Source: Lucinisca nassula
Taxonomy: Eukaryota > Mollusca > Bivalvia > Lucinida > Lucinidae
Reading direction: 5' to 3'
DNA: 64,000 nt
NCBI GenBank assembly: GCA_963580285.1
Contig: OY757010.1
Coordinates: 222,537,234 to 222,601,233 of the forward strand
Shown here in pieces: positions 27,801 through 40,400 of this stretch. The position numbers and the translations under genes were made by a program. The notes below the pieces were generated by a model. The model was not told where the DNA came from. It searched no databases and saw nothing but the letters and a program-made list of their open reading frames with translations. The first letter of the stretch is position 1. Each line of letters begins with the position of its first letter.

Positions 27801-30800
27801 CCTGCTAAACTCAACTAATCATGAAATTTGTACTTCTAGAATGATTATAAGAGCAGTGCTTTTTTCCATTCAGATGTGCAGCGAATTGTTTTTCACTGCA
27901 GCTTATTAACTTTAAACATGTTTGAATATTTATGAACATGTAGTATATGAACAAGAAGCGTTTAATAACCTCGAGCTTAAGTGAATTGATTTTTTAACTG
28001 TTACAGTAAGAATATTTGCGCAGAAACTTTGTAGGTTGGCGATACCGTTGTAGTTATTGTCTATGAAACAAATAAAACATGTCATACTGAGTACTACTGA
28101 AATCAATTCCATGGTCACTATAATTGAGCAATGCAGTCTAATTCGTGTTCAACGCAACCACACAAACAAGAGGCAAATGATCAGAATAGAAGTGAAGGCA
28201 ACGATCAGGAATCGATACAATTAACCCGCAGCTCCCATCAGAGACAACAAGGGAAGGAAACACAACCATGAAACAACTAGACCCTAATGGAAACATCACT
28301 AGTGGAAAGCTAAAAGGACAGTTACTTTCCCACAAAATGGCCAATTGGCTATCCAAAGCAAAATAATGTAAGCGATACATACACTCAAAGACAAGCCATA
28401 ACAAAAATAAAACACTACAGAAGAACCGCCTTGGAACGGTCAGTGAAACGAATTCCACTGGAGGTGGGGGTGTGGATGGGGCTTAGACGGTTCCAGTGTA
28501 AAGCCTTACAGAGAATTAGAGAGAATCTAATTTTATGTAATGTTGTTTGGTGCCTGATGCTCTGTCTCTGGTAGGACCCATCGGAGTCTAACTGTTGGTC
28601 TTCTGTTAGCTTGATCAGGCTGCACCTTTGTTCGGGTTCAGACCCTTCTCGGCGAAAAAGTTTATAAATAGCTATTCATAGATTAAGCTTATTCACACAT
28701 CAAACTGATCATAAATGCATTGAGTTCTGCTAAAAATATAAACAGAAAACTGTAAGATCTTCATTGAACAATACATATCTTGTTCTCTGAGCTGATTTAC
28801 ATCATTTACATACATAAAAGGTTCAAACGTGCTACACTCGTATTTGGTAGTCGGAACATTAGAACTGACGCTGCGCCACTTTGACTGTTCTAACGCGTGG
28901 CGACCAAAATACACAAACTAACCAGGCTCATTGTTAAAGTGTCCCTTATGCGGTGCGTGCAATAAAATCATATACTCTGCGATATTGACTGCATGTTCAT
29001 ACAGATTTCTAAACGTGATATTAGTGAAGCCCAGACACTCTGATATTTTAATATTTCCATCTCGCGCCATGGATATGCTTGGAACATTAAGGCATCATCA
29101 ACACCAGCCCATTAGGCATAAGCAACCTGTCTGTCTGAAATTAACTTTCCCTCAATATCTAGGGTTATTTAGAGACGGGACTTGGTCTAGGAGTAATCGA
29201 CAGAGAATCCCGGGATCGAACACTTGACCTCTGGTTTACGAAGCTTATAACTCAAAAACTACAGAACAGGCTATAAAAAGTTAGGGGTATACTAATATGA
29301 GAAAACCCCACTAAACAGACGCTAAAATTATATACACATTAGCAAACATAGCCAGACATTAGAAAAGAATAAGTTTACATACCGTCAAAATGGAAGTGAA
29401 TGCAATGATCAGGAATAGATACAATTGACCCACATCTCCCGATCAGAGAACCCAAAGAGAAAGAAACACAAACATTAAGTAACTAGACCCTAATGGAAAC
29501 ATCAATAGCGGAAAGTCAAAAGGACAGCTAATTATCCACAAAATGGCCAACTGGCTATCCAAAACAAAAATATATAAGCGATACACACACTCAAAGACAA
29601 ACCAAAACAATAAATAAACCGCGACAGTGTGTTTGTGTGTGTGTGTGGGAGAGGGGGGTTAAATTGATTTTACGCGGCCGCAATCCTCGCCCTTGATTCC
29701 GTCCCGATTTAGACAAATAATTTGTTCAGTCCGCATGAAAAATATAAGAGAAGGCAATGATCAGGAATGATGCAATTAACCCACAGCTCCCATCAAAGAC
29801 ACCAAAGGGAAAGAAGCACAAACCTGAAACAACTAGGCTCTAATGGAAACATCAATAGCGGAAAGCCAAAACGACAGTTACTTTCCCACGAAATGACTAA
29901 TTGGCTATCCAAAACAAAATAATAACATAAGCGATACACACACTCAAAGACAAACCATAACAAAAATATACCGCGACAGAAGAACCGCCTTGGAACTGTC
30001 AGTGAAACGAATTCCACTTGGGGGCTTAAATCGATTTTACGTGGCCTTACTTTCGTCTCGATTTAGACAAATAATTTGTTCAGTCCACATGAAGGCCTCC
30101 TAACTCACCAGTGCAACATCTCCGTGAACACAAAAAGGCGGCGGTAAAACGTCTCGCTACCCTACATCATAGTGTAGATTATATTTTCTTGTCCTTTGGG
30201 ATCATTGATTCCATTGTGGAATTTTGAAAATATCTGAGGGTCACTGATAATGCCTAATTGGGCGAAACTAGCTAGGCACGCCCAGAAAACATGTACGCTC
30301 CATATTTTTTACTTCTGTGGTGTATTCCTTGCTTCCAAAGGATAACCCTTTTATAGAACATATTCCATAGTACATCATAGTGTAGTTTATATTTTCTTGT
30401 CCTTTGGGATCATTGATTCCATTGTTGAATTCTGAAAATATTTGAGGGTCACTGATGAGGCCTAATTGGCCGAAAGTAGCTAGTGTGGCCCATAAAACAT
30501 GTACACTCCATATTTTCCAGTTCTGTGGTGTATTCCTTGCTAACAAAGGATAACCTTTCTAGACCATATTTTCCTAATTCAAAGCCTTAGCAATGATATC
30601 GATACTTTACGGTGGAGAAACTGACACCTACTCTGTGCGCTTAATTTGACAGCTACTGACACATCAATATTTTTCAGGATAATTATATCTGACGGCCGTG
30701 CCTGAAAACAAAAAAGCTATGACAGCACGATACAAATTAACTAACTATAGATACAGGCCAAAATTATAGCCGTGCAGCAAAATTAAGTAAAAAAGGGATA

Positions 30801-33800
30801 ATCAATAAAACTGGGTTTCCCTGAAAATGACTGACTGAAATTCCATAGGTTTCCATGTTATAATATGTCTGTGTAATATCACTGCAGAAAACATAGATTC
30901 CGCATGAAAATATATGCAACACTATTTGACAAATGGCGGCTTGTTGCCAAAATACTTGAAAAATAGACATGGACCACCTACCATAGGGACGAATTACGCC
31001 ACCTCAATGAGTATGAATACATCATAAAAGAAAATCAGACACAAATATGATTCTAGATAATTAGGCTGTACCATACATACTCTTAAAATAATTTAGTTGT
31101 GCTGAAGCACAAGTTAGGCTTCAACTTATGACTCTCGTAACAAATTGTACATATCAAATGCGAATGAAGCTGACCAGAAATGTCCACGATCAGACAACAG
31201 CGACTAACAATGGCACCCAGAGGAAGGACAAACAAAACATTAGGTGCAAGCAACATAACCAGCGGAAAGATTAGCAGCCGTATACCTCTTCCTCGTCGAG
31301 GTGGGGTGATTACAATGCCTTACTACGGAGGAAGTAACAACAAGACAGTATATCAAGGACGTGCATAGAATAACATGGCCCTACAACAGTTATCAGCTAC
31401 TATCACTGCGAGGTTGTCTTTGTTTTTGGTTTAACGGACCTTTCAAGATTGTGTCCCCTTTTTAGCCCATTGTTAATGAAAGGTTGGCGAAAACCGAAGC
31501 ATCCGAAGAACAAAACACCTGACTGTCCGTATCAGAACTTGGCGTCTCACGTGTGAATTAAAAGTGTAAAGATATTTCAGGAACCCAGCGAATCTGAACC
31601 CCAAATTGACCAGGACTAGATACAATTACCTCTCCTCACATACCCCATCCAGACATATAAAAAAAAGCAGGAACATAAAATAACTTCACGATAATGGAAA
31701 AAAGGCACTCGCGCAAAGCCAAAAGTATCAGTCACCTTCCCAAAGCCAACCTTGAACATCAAATGGAAAGTCAGACAAACAACAAAATCACTGGCAACAC
31801 ATCATGTTAGAACCTCTTTCCGAATTTCAGCCCAGGACCTTTACTGAACTAAATAACTTTAACACGTAGAATTGGTTAAATTTTGTTTTGAGGTTTAATG
31901 TCGCCGTCAACACTGTTAAGGTCATTTTGGAGACGTAGTGGAAATAAAAACATTTAAGAATATTAATAGCACCGAACATTAAACAAAGATGCGAGCGATC
32001 AGCGACAGAATGATTAACCCTTTTTGTACCAAATGAAATCTTCCTCTTTGTATATAATATAGCACGAGTTCATTTCAAACTTTAGGGGTGACAGGTTGTG
32101 TTTTCATCAAAATTTATTTCTAAAATGACTGAACTTTTAGCAAACAGTGGAGGCCCTGATCAGATGCCGCATTCTGCGGCGTCTGATCTGGACCTACACT
32201 GTTTGCCAACTACCAGTTTTGGGGTTTCCGGTACACAATGGGTTAAGAGGAAGCGCTCTCAACTAGAAGGTCACGGAGGCGGGTATTATTGAGAGGGTTA
32301 AAATCGATTTTACTTGGATTCAAAAGTTGGTCAGAACATATCTATTTTCGATTTACATCGAGGTTGTTTAGCGTAAACAGTGATCAATCAAAGAGGACAA
32401 GGAATCAAAATAGACCACTTTGATAAAGCAGCGATTAAGGGGACTGGATACACTTTACTGGGAGGAAACTTCGTCAAAAGTATTTTGTTTCTCATGTCAA
32501 CAGAGGTCAATTTTTTATGGAAATCAAAGGTTTTCATCTGAAGAGAAAATTCTTTCCTTTAAGCATATGTCCTTTTCAGTGGGACTGAGCCTATCGAAAA
32601 GCAAAAAAGAAGTTCCGAAAGTTGTCTCCCTTTTCAAAATGGCGGGAAATATGCTAGCTGTTCCCATTCCCCTCAAAACTTTATGCAAATTCTCCAAACC
32701 CTGAAAGTCATAGCTGAAAATGAATGCTGTCAAGGAGAATAGGAAGACCTGGCAGATTTGTCAGCCATTTTTCAAAGGGAGACTACTTTCGAAACTTCCT
32801 GTTCGCTTTTCTATAAGCCATGTCGCACTGAAAAAGGGGTGTACCCTTAAAGGAAAGAATTTGCTCCTCCTCTTTTCTTTAGGAGTTGGTCCCTATTGAC
32901 ATGGGAGACAAAAATACTTTTGCAAGAGTTGCCTCTCCCGAAGGTGTTCCCATTCGCCGTAAACCTCATTTAAAGACCTAGAAGATTTGTTTTGGCACTG
33001 CACAATCTGACACTTACGAGCACCATCGCTTCTTATAAAACGCCCACTGTTTAAGCCGTTTAACATACTAAACGAAGTTGTTCGATTCACTTGAAAAAAC
33101 AAACAAACAAACAAACAAACAAACAAACAAACAAAAAACAAAAACAAAAACAGAATCCTTCAAGTCGCTTCTGTTATTCTTTGTCTTTATAATATTCTGG
33201 AATTTCGTATCCACGTTAGCTTACATTTTACATGTCAGATTTACTCGGTATTAAACGAAAGCCTGGTAGGGACTGCTTACTTCTTAGTTCCTACTTCTTA
33301 GTTCTAACTTCTTACTACTAAGTTCCTACTTCTTAATTCTTTGTTCCTACTTCTTACTTCTTAGTTCCAAGTTCTTATTTCCGAGTTGCATATGTCTATC
33401 TGTCTGTCTGTGTGCCTGTCTGTCAGTCTAACTGTGTTTGCCAACTTGCTGCGTGCGTGCGTCCGTCAATCTGTATGCCTTTCTGTCTGTGTGCATACGT
33501 GTGTGCATGCGTACGCACGTACGTACGTACGTATGTTTGTTTGTTTGTTTGATTTGAGGTTTAACGTCCCCGTCAACACTGTAAAGGTCATTTTGAAGAC
33601 CTTGCTTCCAATTTTGTGGGACTTTTACCCGACATTGAGATGAAATGACATCTCAAGCCCTGTCGCCCAATGAAACCAATAGGGTTTATTAGCATGGACG
33701 GTCCTCCTCGCACCGCGGTTCCTGGACAGGCTTAGATCCTCTTAGCTGTTTACCAGTACTAGTGTGCGGGCCAGATTCAGCTCTGCGTGGAAGCATCGTG

Positions 33801-34420
33801 CAGCCCATATATTTCTTCAAGTATGTATGTATGTATGAATGTATTAGGTATGTATGTATGTATGTATGTATGTATGTATGTATGTATGTATGTATGTATG
33901 TATGTATGTATGTATGTATGTATGTATGTATGTATGCCTACTTGCGTGCGCCTGTACTTGCATGTATGCGTGCGTACGCGCCTGTGTAGTTACACACATA
34001 CATGTACACTGTACACTCATGCATGCACATGTCTTACTTCCTAGTTCCTACTTCTAAGTTCCTACTTCTTTCTTCTTAGTTCCTTCTTCTTACTTCTTAG
34101 TCCCTACTGCTTACTTCTTAGTTCCAAGTTCTTATTTCCTAGTTGCAATTTCTGAGTTGTATAATTATAGGTATAACGGTGGTTTGCATGTATGTCTGTC
34201 TGTTTGTCTATATATCTCTGTCTGTCCGTCCGTTTAACTGCCTGTCTCTCTGTCTGTTTGTCTGTCTGACTATGTTTGGAAGTCTGTATGCCTATCTGTC
34301 TTTCTGTGTGTGCTGCGTGCGTGCGTGTGTGCGTGTGTATGCATGTATGTATGTATTGTATGTATGTATGTATGTATGTATGTATGTATGTATGTATGTA
34401 TGTACGTACGTACGAACGTA

Positions 34421-34460
<40 letters not shown>

Positions 34461-37400
34461 TGTATGTATGTATGTATGTATGTTTGCCTTCTTGCGTGTG
34501 CGTGTACTTGCGTGCGTACGCGCCTACGTAGCCACACACACATGCACGTACACTCTGCATATATGAATGCATGTGTTAGTATGCGTAAACGCACGCAGGT
34601 ACACACACAGACAGACAGACATACATACTTACAGATATACATACCTCCAATTAATTATCTCGGAAATTGCAACTTGGAAATAAGAACTTGGAACTAAGAA
34701 ATAAGAAGTAGAAACTAAGAAGTAAGAAGCCCCTATCAGGCTTTCGTAGTATTGGTTTTTTTATATTTATACCTTATGAAAAATAAAACTTAAACATTCT
34801 TTTGAATGTAGAAAGCACGGATGGGAGTGTAAGTGGAGAAAATTTCTGGACAGCTGTTGTATGTAGGAACCACATTTCTGGACAGTCGGTAGTGTGTGTG
34901 AACCTAATTTCTGGACATTCGGTAGTGTGTAGGAACCTAATTTCTGGACAGTCGGTAGTGTGTATGAACCTAATTTCTGGAAAGTCGGTAGTGTGTAGGA
35001 CCCTAATTTCTGGACAGTCGGTAGTGTGCAGGAACCTAAAACGGACGTCCAACGTCTGTCATCGAAAATATGTCCTTTGCTAGACATCACGTGAACAAGT
35101 CCGTGCAACATAGTGCATTTTTCATATTCCCAAAATGACTACTTTTCTGATGAAAACACATGATATTTTTCTTTTTTACACTGCAAACATAGGTTGTGGT
35201 GCTCGTTAGAACCGCCTCATCGAGGCGGTTCTAACGAGTACCTACAACCTATGTGTTGGATCAGAAATACGGAAAATAACGTATACCCCATAAACCTCAG
35301 TTTGTCTATATAAAGTGGGGTGTAGAGGGGTGTTTATTTCACGGACTTGTTATCCTGACGATTCTAAAAAAAACGAACTATTTTCCATCACAGCAGATAC
35401 AGTTCAAAGATTGGCAGAGACATACAGAGCTGGGTAGTATCTCAGTGCTTATAATGATATCGTGTCTTGCTCGACGTAACGTCGTGTCACAAAAAAGCAC
35501 ACACCGTATAGCGTGAATTTCTGGAGCTATCAGTGACAGTGGCATTTGAATAGAGTCAGCCTTTTCAGAGAATATCATTTTTAAAATGTAATACCATGAA
35601 CAGAATCGCATCCGCATGACCATTTACTGTGAAAATGATGAAAGAACTTCTGATGTCTGGCTTTCTTTTCAATAAATTTCATATGAAATGCTCACTAGTA
35701 TCACTAACTCGTTACTCTATTTTATCTGCTACAGAGGACGAGAGTATTTGTGCTGATACCGCAGCTTCTGGCTGCGATGTATATGGCAAATCAGTATGTA
35801 GCAATACGAAATTTGCGGAAGAACAGTGTCGTAGATACTGTGGCCTTTGTCCAACTGCAGGTGACATAGTGTCTTATGTTGTACTATTTCGTATATATGG
35901 TGGTTTTGGTTTGCTTGGCGTTTTCTGTTACATGTCTGTCTTTTCATTGCTCATAAGCTTTAACTTTGTAAAATCATTAAATATGTTCTATTAAAGTTAT
36001 CCGTTAGAAGCAATGAATACATTGGATAATCAAAAATCGTCCAATGTATAGGTTTTCTCGGCCAGACTATTACGGCGGCCTCAAATTTATGTAGTATTTT
36101 ATTTTCATATCAAGTATTGTCTACCTTTGTTCTGTTTATAATAAATTTATCATCATTTCGTAGCTATGTTTGATCGGGTTACTTTGCATGGGACGCTGTA
36201 CAGTTTCTAATTCAGCAGTGCAGGTTCTATTATAAGTCCTCATTAACGTTTAACATTTGAAATCACTCTCAGATAATATTTCCTGTAGAGAGATTTCAGC
36301 AATGGTTGTAGCTATTTTTCGCCTGACACTGCGCTTATTTTTAGCTCACCTGTCACGAAGTGACGAGGTGAGCTTTTGGGATCACTTTTTGTCCGTCGTC
36401 CGTCGTGCGTGCGTGCGTCCGTGCGTCCGTAAACAATTTCAAATAAGTATATCTCCAATACCCCATGGCCAATCTTGATCAAATTTCATGTGAAGCATCA
36501 TTAGGTAGGGGGAAAGGCTGCATAAGGTTTTTGGGCTGATCAGATTGGAATTCTGGTTGCCATGGCAACATATAGCTCCCATAGACTTATAAAGGGAAAA
36601 TTTTTAAAAATCTTCTTCTCTGAAACCACAGGGCTCAGAGCTTAGATATTTAACATGTAGCAAGGGCAAGTGGTCAACTACATAATTCCTGCCAATCATG
36701 CCCCTGGGTGCCAAATGGGCCACGCCCTGGGGCCCCTTCGCTCCCATAGACTCATTATGGGAAAAAAGCTTCAAAAATCTTCTTCTCTGAAACCACAGGG
36801 CCCAAAGCTTAGATATTTAGCATGTAGCAATGGCAAGTGGTCACCTTCATAATTCCTGCCAATCATGTCCCTGGGTTCAAAAAGGGCCACGCCCCGGGGC
36901 CCCTTCGCTCCCATATACTCATAATGGAAAAAAAGGTTCAAAAATCTTCTTCTCTGAAACCACAGGGCTCAGAGCTTAGATATTTAGCATGTAGCAAGGG
37001 CAAGTGGTCAACTACATAATTCCTGCCAATCATGCCCCTGGGTGCCAAATGGGCCACGCCCTGGGGCCCCTTTGCTCCCATAGCCTCATAATGGGAAAAA
37101 GCTTCAAAAATCTTCTTCTCTGAAACCACAGGGCCCAGAGATAAGATATTTAGCATGTAGCAATGGCAAGTGGTCACCTACATAATTCCTGCCAATCATG
37201 TCCCTGGGTTCTAAAAGGGCCACGCCCCAGGGCCCCTTATCTCCCATAGACTCATAATGGAAAAAAAGCTTCAAAACTCTTCTTCTCTGAAACCACAGGG
37301 CCCAGAGCTTATATATTTAGCATGTAGTAACGGCAAGTGGTCACCTAAAAATTCCTACCAATCATGCCCCTGGTGACCAAACGGACCACGCCCCGGGGCC

Positions 37401-40400
37401 CATTAGCTCCTATAGACTCATTATGGAAAAAAGCTTCAAAAATCTTCTTCTCTGAAACCACAGGGCCCAGAGCTTAGATATTTAGCATGTAGGAAGGGCA
37501 AGTGGTCAACTACATTATTCCTGCCAATCATGCCCCTGGGTTCCAAATGGGCCACGCCCCGGAGCCCCTTTGCTCCCAAAGACTCATAATGGAAAAAAGC
37601 TTCAAAAATCTTCTTCTCTGAAACCACAGGGCCCAGAGCTTAGCTATTTAGCATGTAGCAATGTCAAGTGGTAACCTATATAATTCCTGCCAATCATGCC
37701 CCTAGGGTCCAAATTGGCCACACCCCGGGGCCCCTTAGCTCCTATATACTCATAATGGAAAAAAGGTTAAAAAATCTTCTTGTCTGAAACCACAGGGCCC
37801 AGAGCTTAGATATTTAGCATGTAGCAACGGCAAGTGGTCACCTACATTATTCCTGCCAATCATGCCCCTGGGTTCCAAATGGGCCATGCCCCGGGGCCCC
37901 TTAGCTCCCATAGACTCATATTGGAAAAAAAGCTTCAAAAATCTTCTTCTTTGAAACCACAGAGCCCAGAGCTTAGAAATTTAGCATGAAGCAACGGCAA
38001 GTGGTCACCTACATAATTCCTGCCAATCATGCTCCTGGGGTCCAAATGGGCCACGCCCCGGGGCCCCTTCGCTCCCATAGACTCAAAATGGAAAAAAGCT
38101 TCAAAAATCTTCTCCTCTGAAACCGCAGGGCCCAGACCTTAGGTAATTAGCATGTAGCAACGGCAAGTGGTCACCTACATAATTCCTGCCAATCATGCCC
38201 CTGGGGTCCAAATTGGCCATGCCCTGGGGCCCCTTAGCTCCCATTGACTTATAATAGAAAAAAGCTTCAAAAATCTTCTTCTCTGAAACCACAGGCCCTG
38301 AGCTTAGATATTTAGCATGTAGCAACAGCAAGTAGTCACCTACATAATATCTGCCAATCATGCCCCTGTGGTCCAAACGAGCCACACCCCAGGGCCCCTT
38401 AGCTCCTATAGACTCAAAATGGAAAAAAAGCTTCAAAAAACTTTTTCTCTGAAACCACAGGGCCCAGAGCTTAGATATTTAGCATGTAGGAAGGGCAAGT
38501 GGTCAACTACATTATTCTTGCCAATCATGCCCCTGGGTTCCAAATGGGCCACACCCCGGAGCCCCTTCACTCCCATAGACTCATAATGGAAAAAAGCTCT
38601 AAAAATCTTCTTCTCTGAAACAACAGGGCCCAGAGCTTAGATATTTAGCATGTGGCAATGACAAGTGGTCACCTACTTAAATCCTGCCAATCATGCCCCT
38701 GAGGTCCAAATGGGCCACACCCTGGGACCCCCTTAGCTCCCATAGACTCATAATGGAGAAAAGCCTCAAAAATCTTCTTCTCTGAAACCATAGGGCCCAG
38801 AGCTTAGATATTTAGCATGTAGCAACGGCAAGTGATCACCTACATATTTCCTGCTAATCATGCCCCTGGGGTCCAAATGGGCGTAGTATGGCCCATCTTC
38901 TTTCTTATGAATGTTTTCATTGCTCTTAAAGGAACTCATTTTTGATTTTTATTTGCCTTCACTGCAGCTGGTGTTGTGCCGTGTGGCGGCCGTAAAACGT
39001 CTCCCCGTACATCAACCATAGTGCAGTTTATATTTTACTTTTGGTCCTTTGAGATCATCGTGAATATTCTGAGAAATCAGAAATAAATTATTGGTTTAGA
39101 CTCATTCTAGACGGGTTTTTAATTATTTGGACTCCATTTTGATTTATATCAGTCTTTGAATCGACTGCCTATTCGAAATTCGCAAAATTCCAGTATGTTT
39201 CCTCTGGCTTTCTTTGCCGGATCATTACAGGGTCACTGATGAGGCTTTCCAACGTAAAGGCTTATTGAAAATTAAAGAGATAATGTTGGTTGGTGCCTGA
39301 TGCTCTGTCTCTGGTCGGGCTCATCGGAGTCTAACTGTTGGTTTTCTTTTGCTCCAGCATTTCAGTGGTTTCTTGCTGTCGAGTCCTCACCGTTGTCTCA
39401 CCTCTGTGGTTCTTTGATTTCTGTGTTCACGGAGATGTTGCACTGATGAGTTAGGAGGCCTTCATGCGGACTGAACAAATTATTTGTCTAAATCGCGACG
39501 GAAGTAAGGGCGAGGATTGTGGCCACGTAAAATCGATTTAAGCCCCCAGTGGAAATCTTCCACTGACCGTTCCAAGGCGGCTCTTCTGTGGCGATTTATT
39601 TATGTTGTTGTTTGTTACTTACTGTGTGTATCACTTGTGTCTTTTAATTTTGGATGGCCATATGGCCATTTTGTGGGAAAGTAACTGTCCATATGGCCTT
39701 CCTTTGTTTAGGTTTCCATTATGGTCGGGTCGCTTAATGTTTGTATTTCTTTCCCTTTGGTGTCTTTTATGGATGGAGTAAGTTAATTGTATCAATTCCT
39801 GATCTTTGTTTTACTTCTACTTTATTAGCCGAAACTACGTAGTATGGCCCATCTTCTTTCTTATGGATGTTTTCATTGCTCTTAAAGGAACTCATTTTTG
39901 ATTTTTATTATATAGGGAAAATCTTTAAAAATCTTCTATGAAACCACAAGGCCTAGGTGTTTGATATTTGTTGTGAATTATCGTCTAGTGGACCTCTATC
40001 AAGATTGTTTAAATTATAGCCCTGAGGCCAAAAATGCCCCCACCCTGGGGCCATTTGGTTTTACATAGGCTTATGTAGGGAATATCTTTAAAAACATCTT
40101 CTCTGGAACGCAAGGTGTAGGTCTTTAATATTTGGTGTGTAGCTTCATCTAGTGGACCTTTGCCAAGATTGTTCAAATTATAGCCCCGGCCCCGGGGCCC
40201 ACTTGTAACTCATAGATCAGATGAGCGATTCAGGGCCATCATGGCCCTCTTGTTGTTTTCTGCTTTGGGTTGGTTCTGCTTTAGTTCTACTGCTGTACTC
40301 AAAAGCAGCTTTATAAGTCATTGTATGCCGCCCAGTATTTCCAGTAGTGTGTATTGTTTTAATTTAATTTTGCTTACTTTGATTAATACAACGAACTTAA

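Larger units (their letters stand above)
33256..34747. mobile_element. Foldback element with long inverted ends and microsatellites
   Basis: Left end ACGAAAGCCTGGTAGGGAC is matched by the complement of the right end (CTATCAGGCTTTCGT). Both ends continue into degenerate CTTACTTCTTAGTTCC repeats, also at 34030-34145. The interior holds a SINE-D (33535-33822) and long ATGT, ACGT and ACGC tetranucleotide tracts. Confidence 0.78.
36343..40253 (+). mobile_element. Pearl/Helentron-like element with about 14 core repeats, interrupted at 38883-39911
   Basis: It starts AGCTCACCTGTCACGAAGTG with a 9-bp inner hairpin (TCACCT...AGGTGA), then a CGTCCGTCGTGCGTGCGT microsatellite, then about 14 units near 165 bp from 36600 to 38882 (CTTCTTCTCTGAAACCACAG, TTAGATATTTAGCATGTAG, CCTGCCAATCATGCCCC). 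Two diverged units follow at 39912-40200 and the end is CAGATGAGCGATTCAGGGC then GGGCCATCATGGCCC hairpin and TCTTG. Start and end share GCTCACCTG / CAG(G/A)TGAGC. Confidence 0.85.

Noticed and set aside
33762..34697. Many overlapping Cys/Tyr/His/Thr repeat ORFs
   Set aside because: Translations of ATGT/ACGC microsatellites in all frames.
35629..35994. 121-codon ORF starting 35629 as a stand-alone gene
   Set aside because: Only 35735-35860 is coding-like (ShKT module); the ends read into intron past a consensus donor.
36670..38586. Similar ORFs on both strands (FREEDF / KKLQKSSSLKPQGP)
   Set aside because: They are the 165-bp core repeat of the pearl-like element in different frames.
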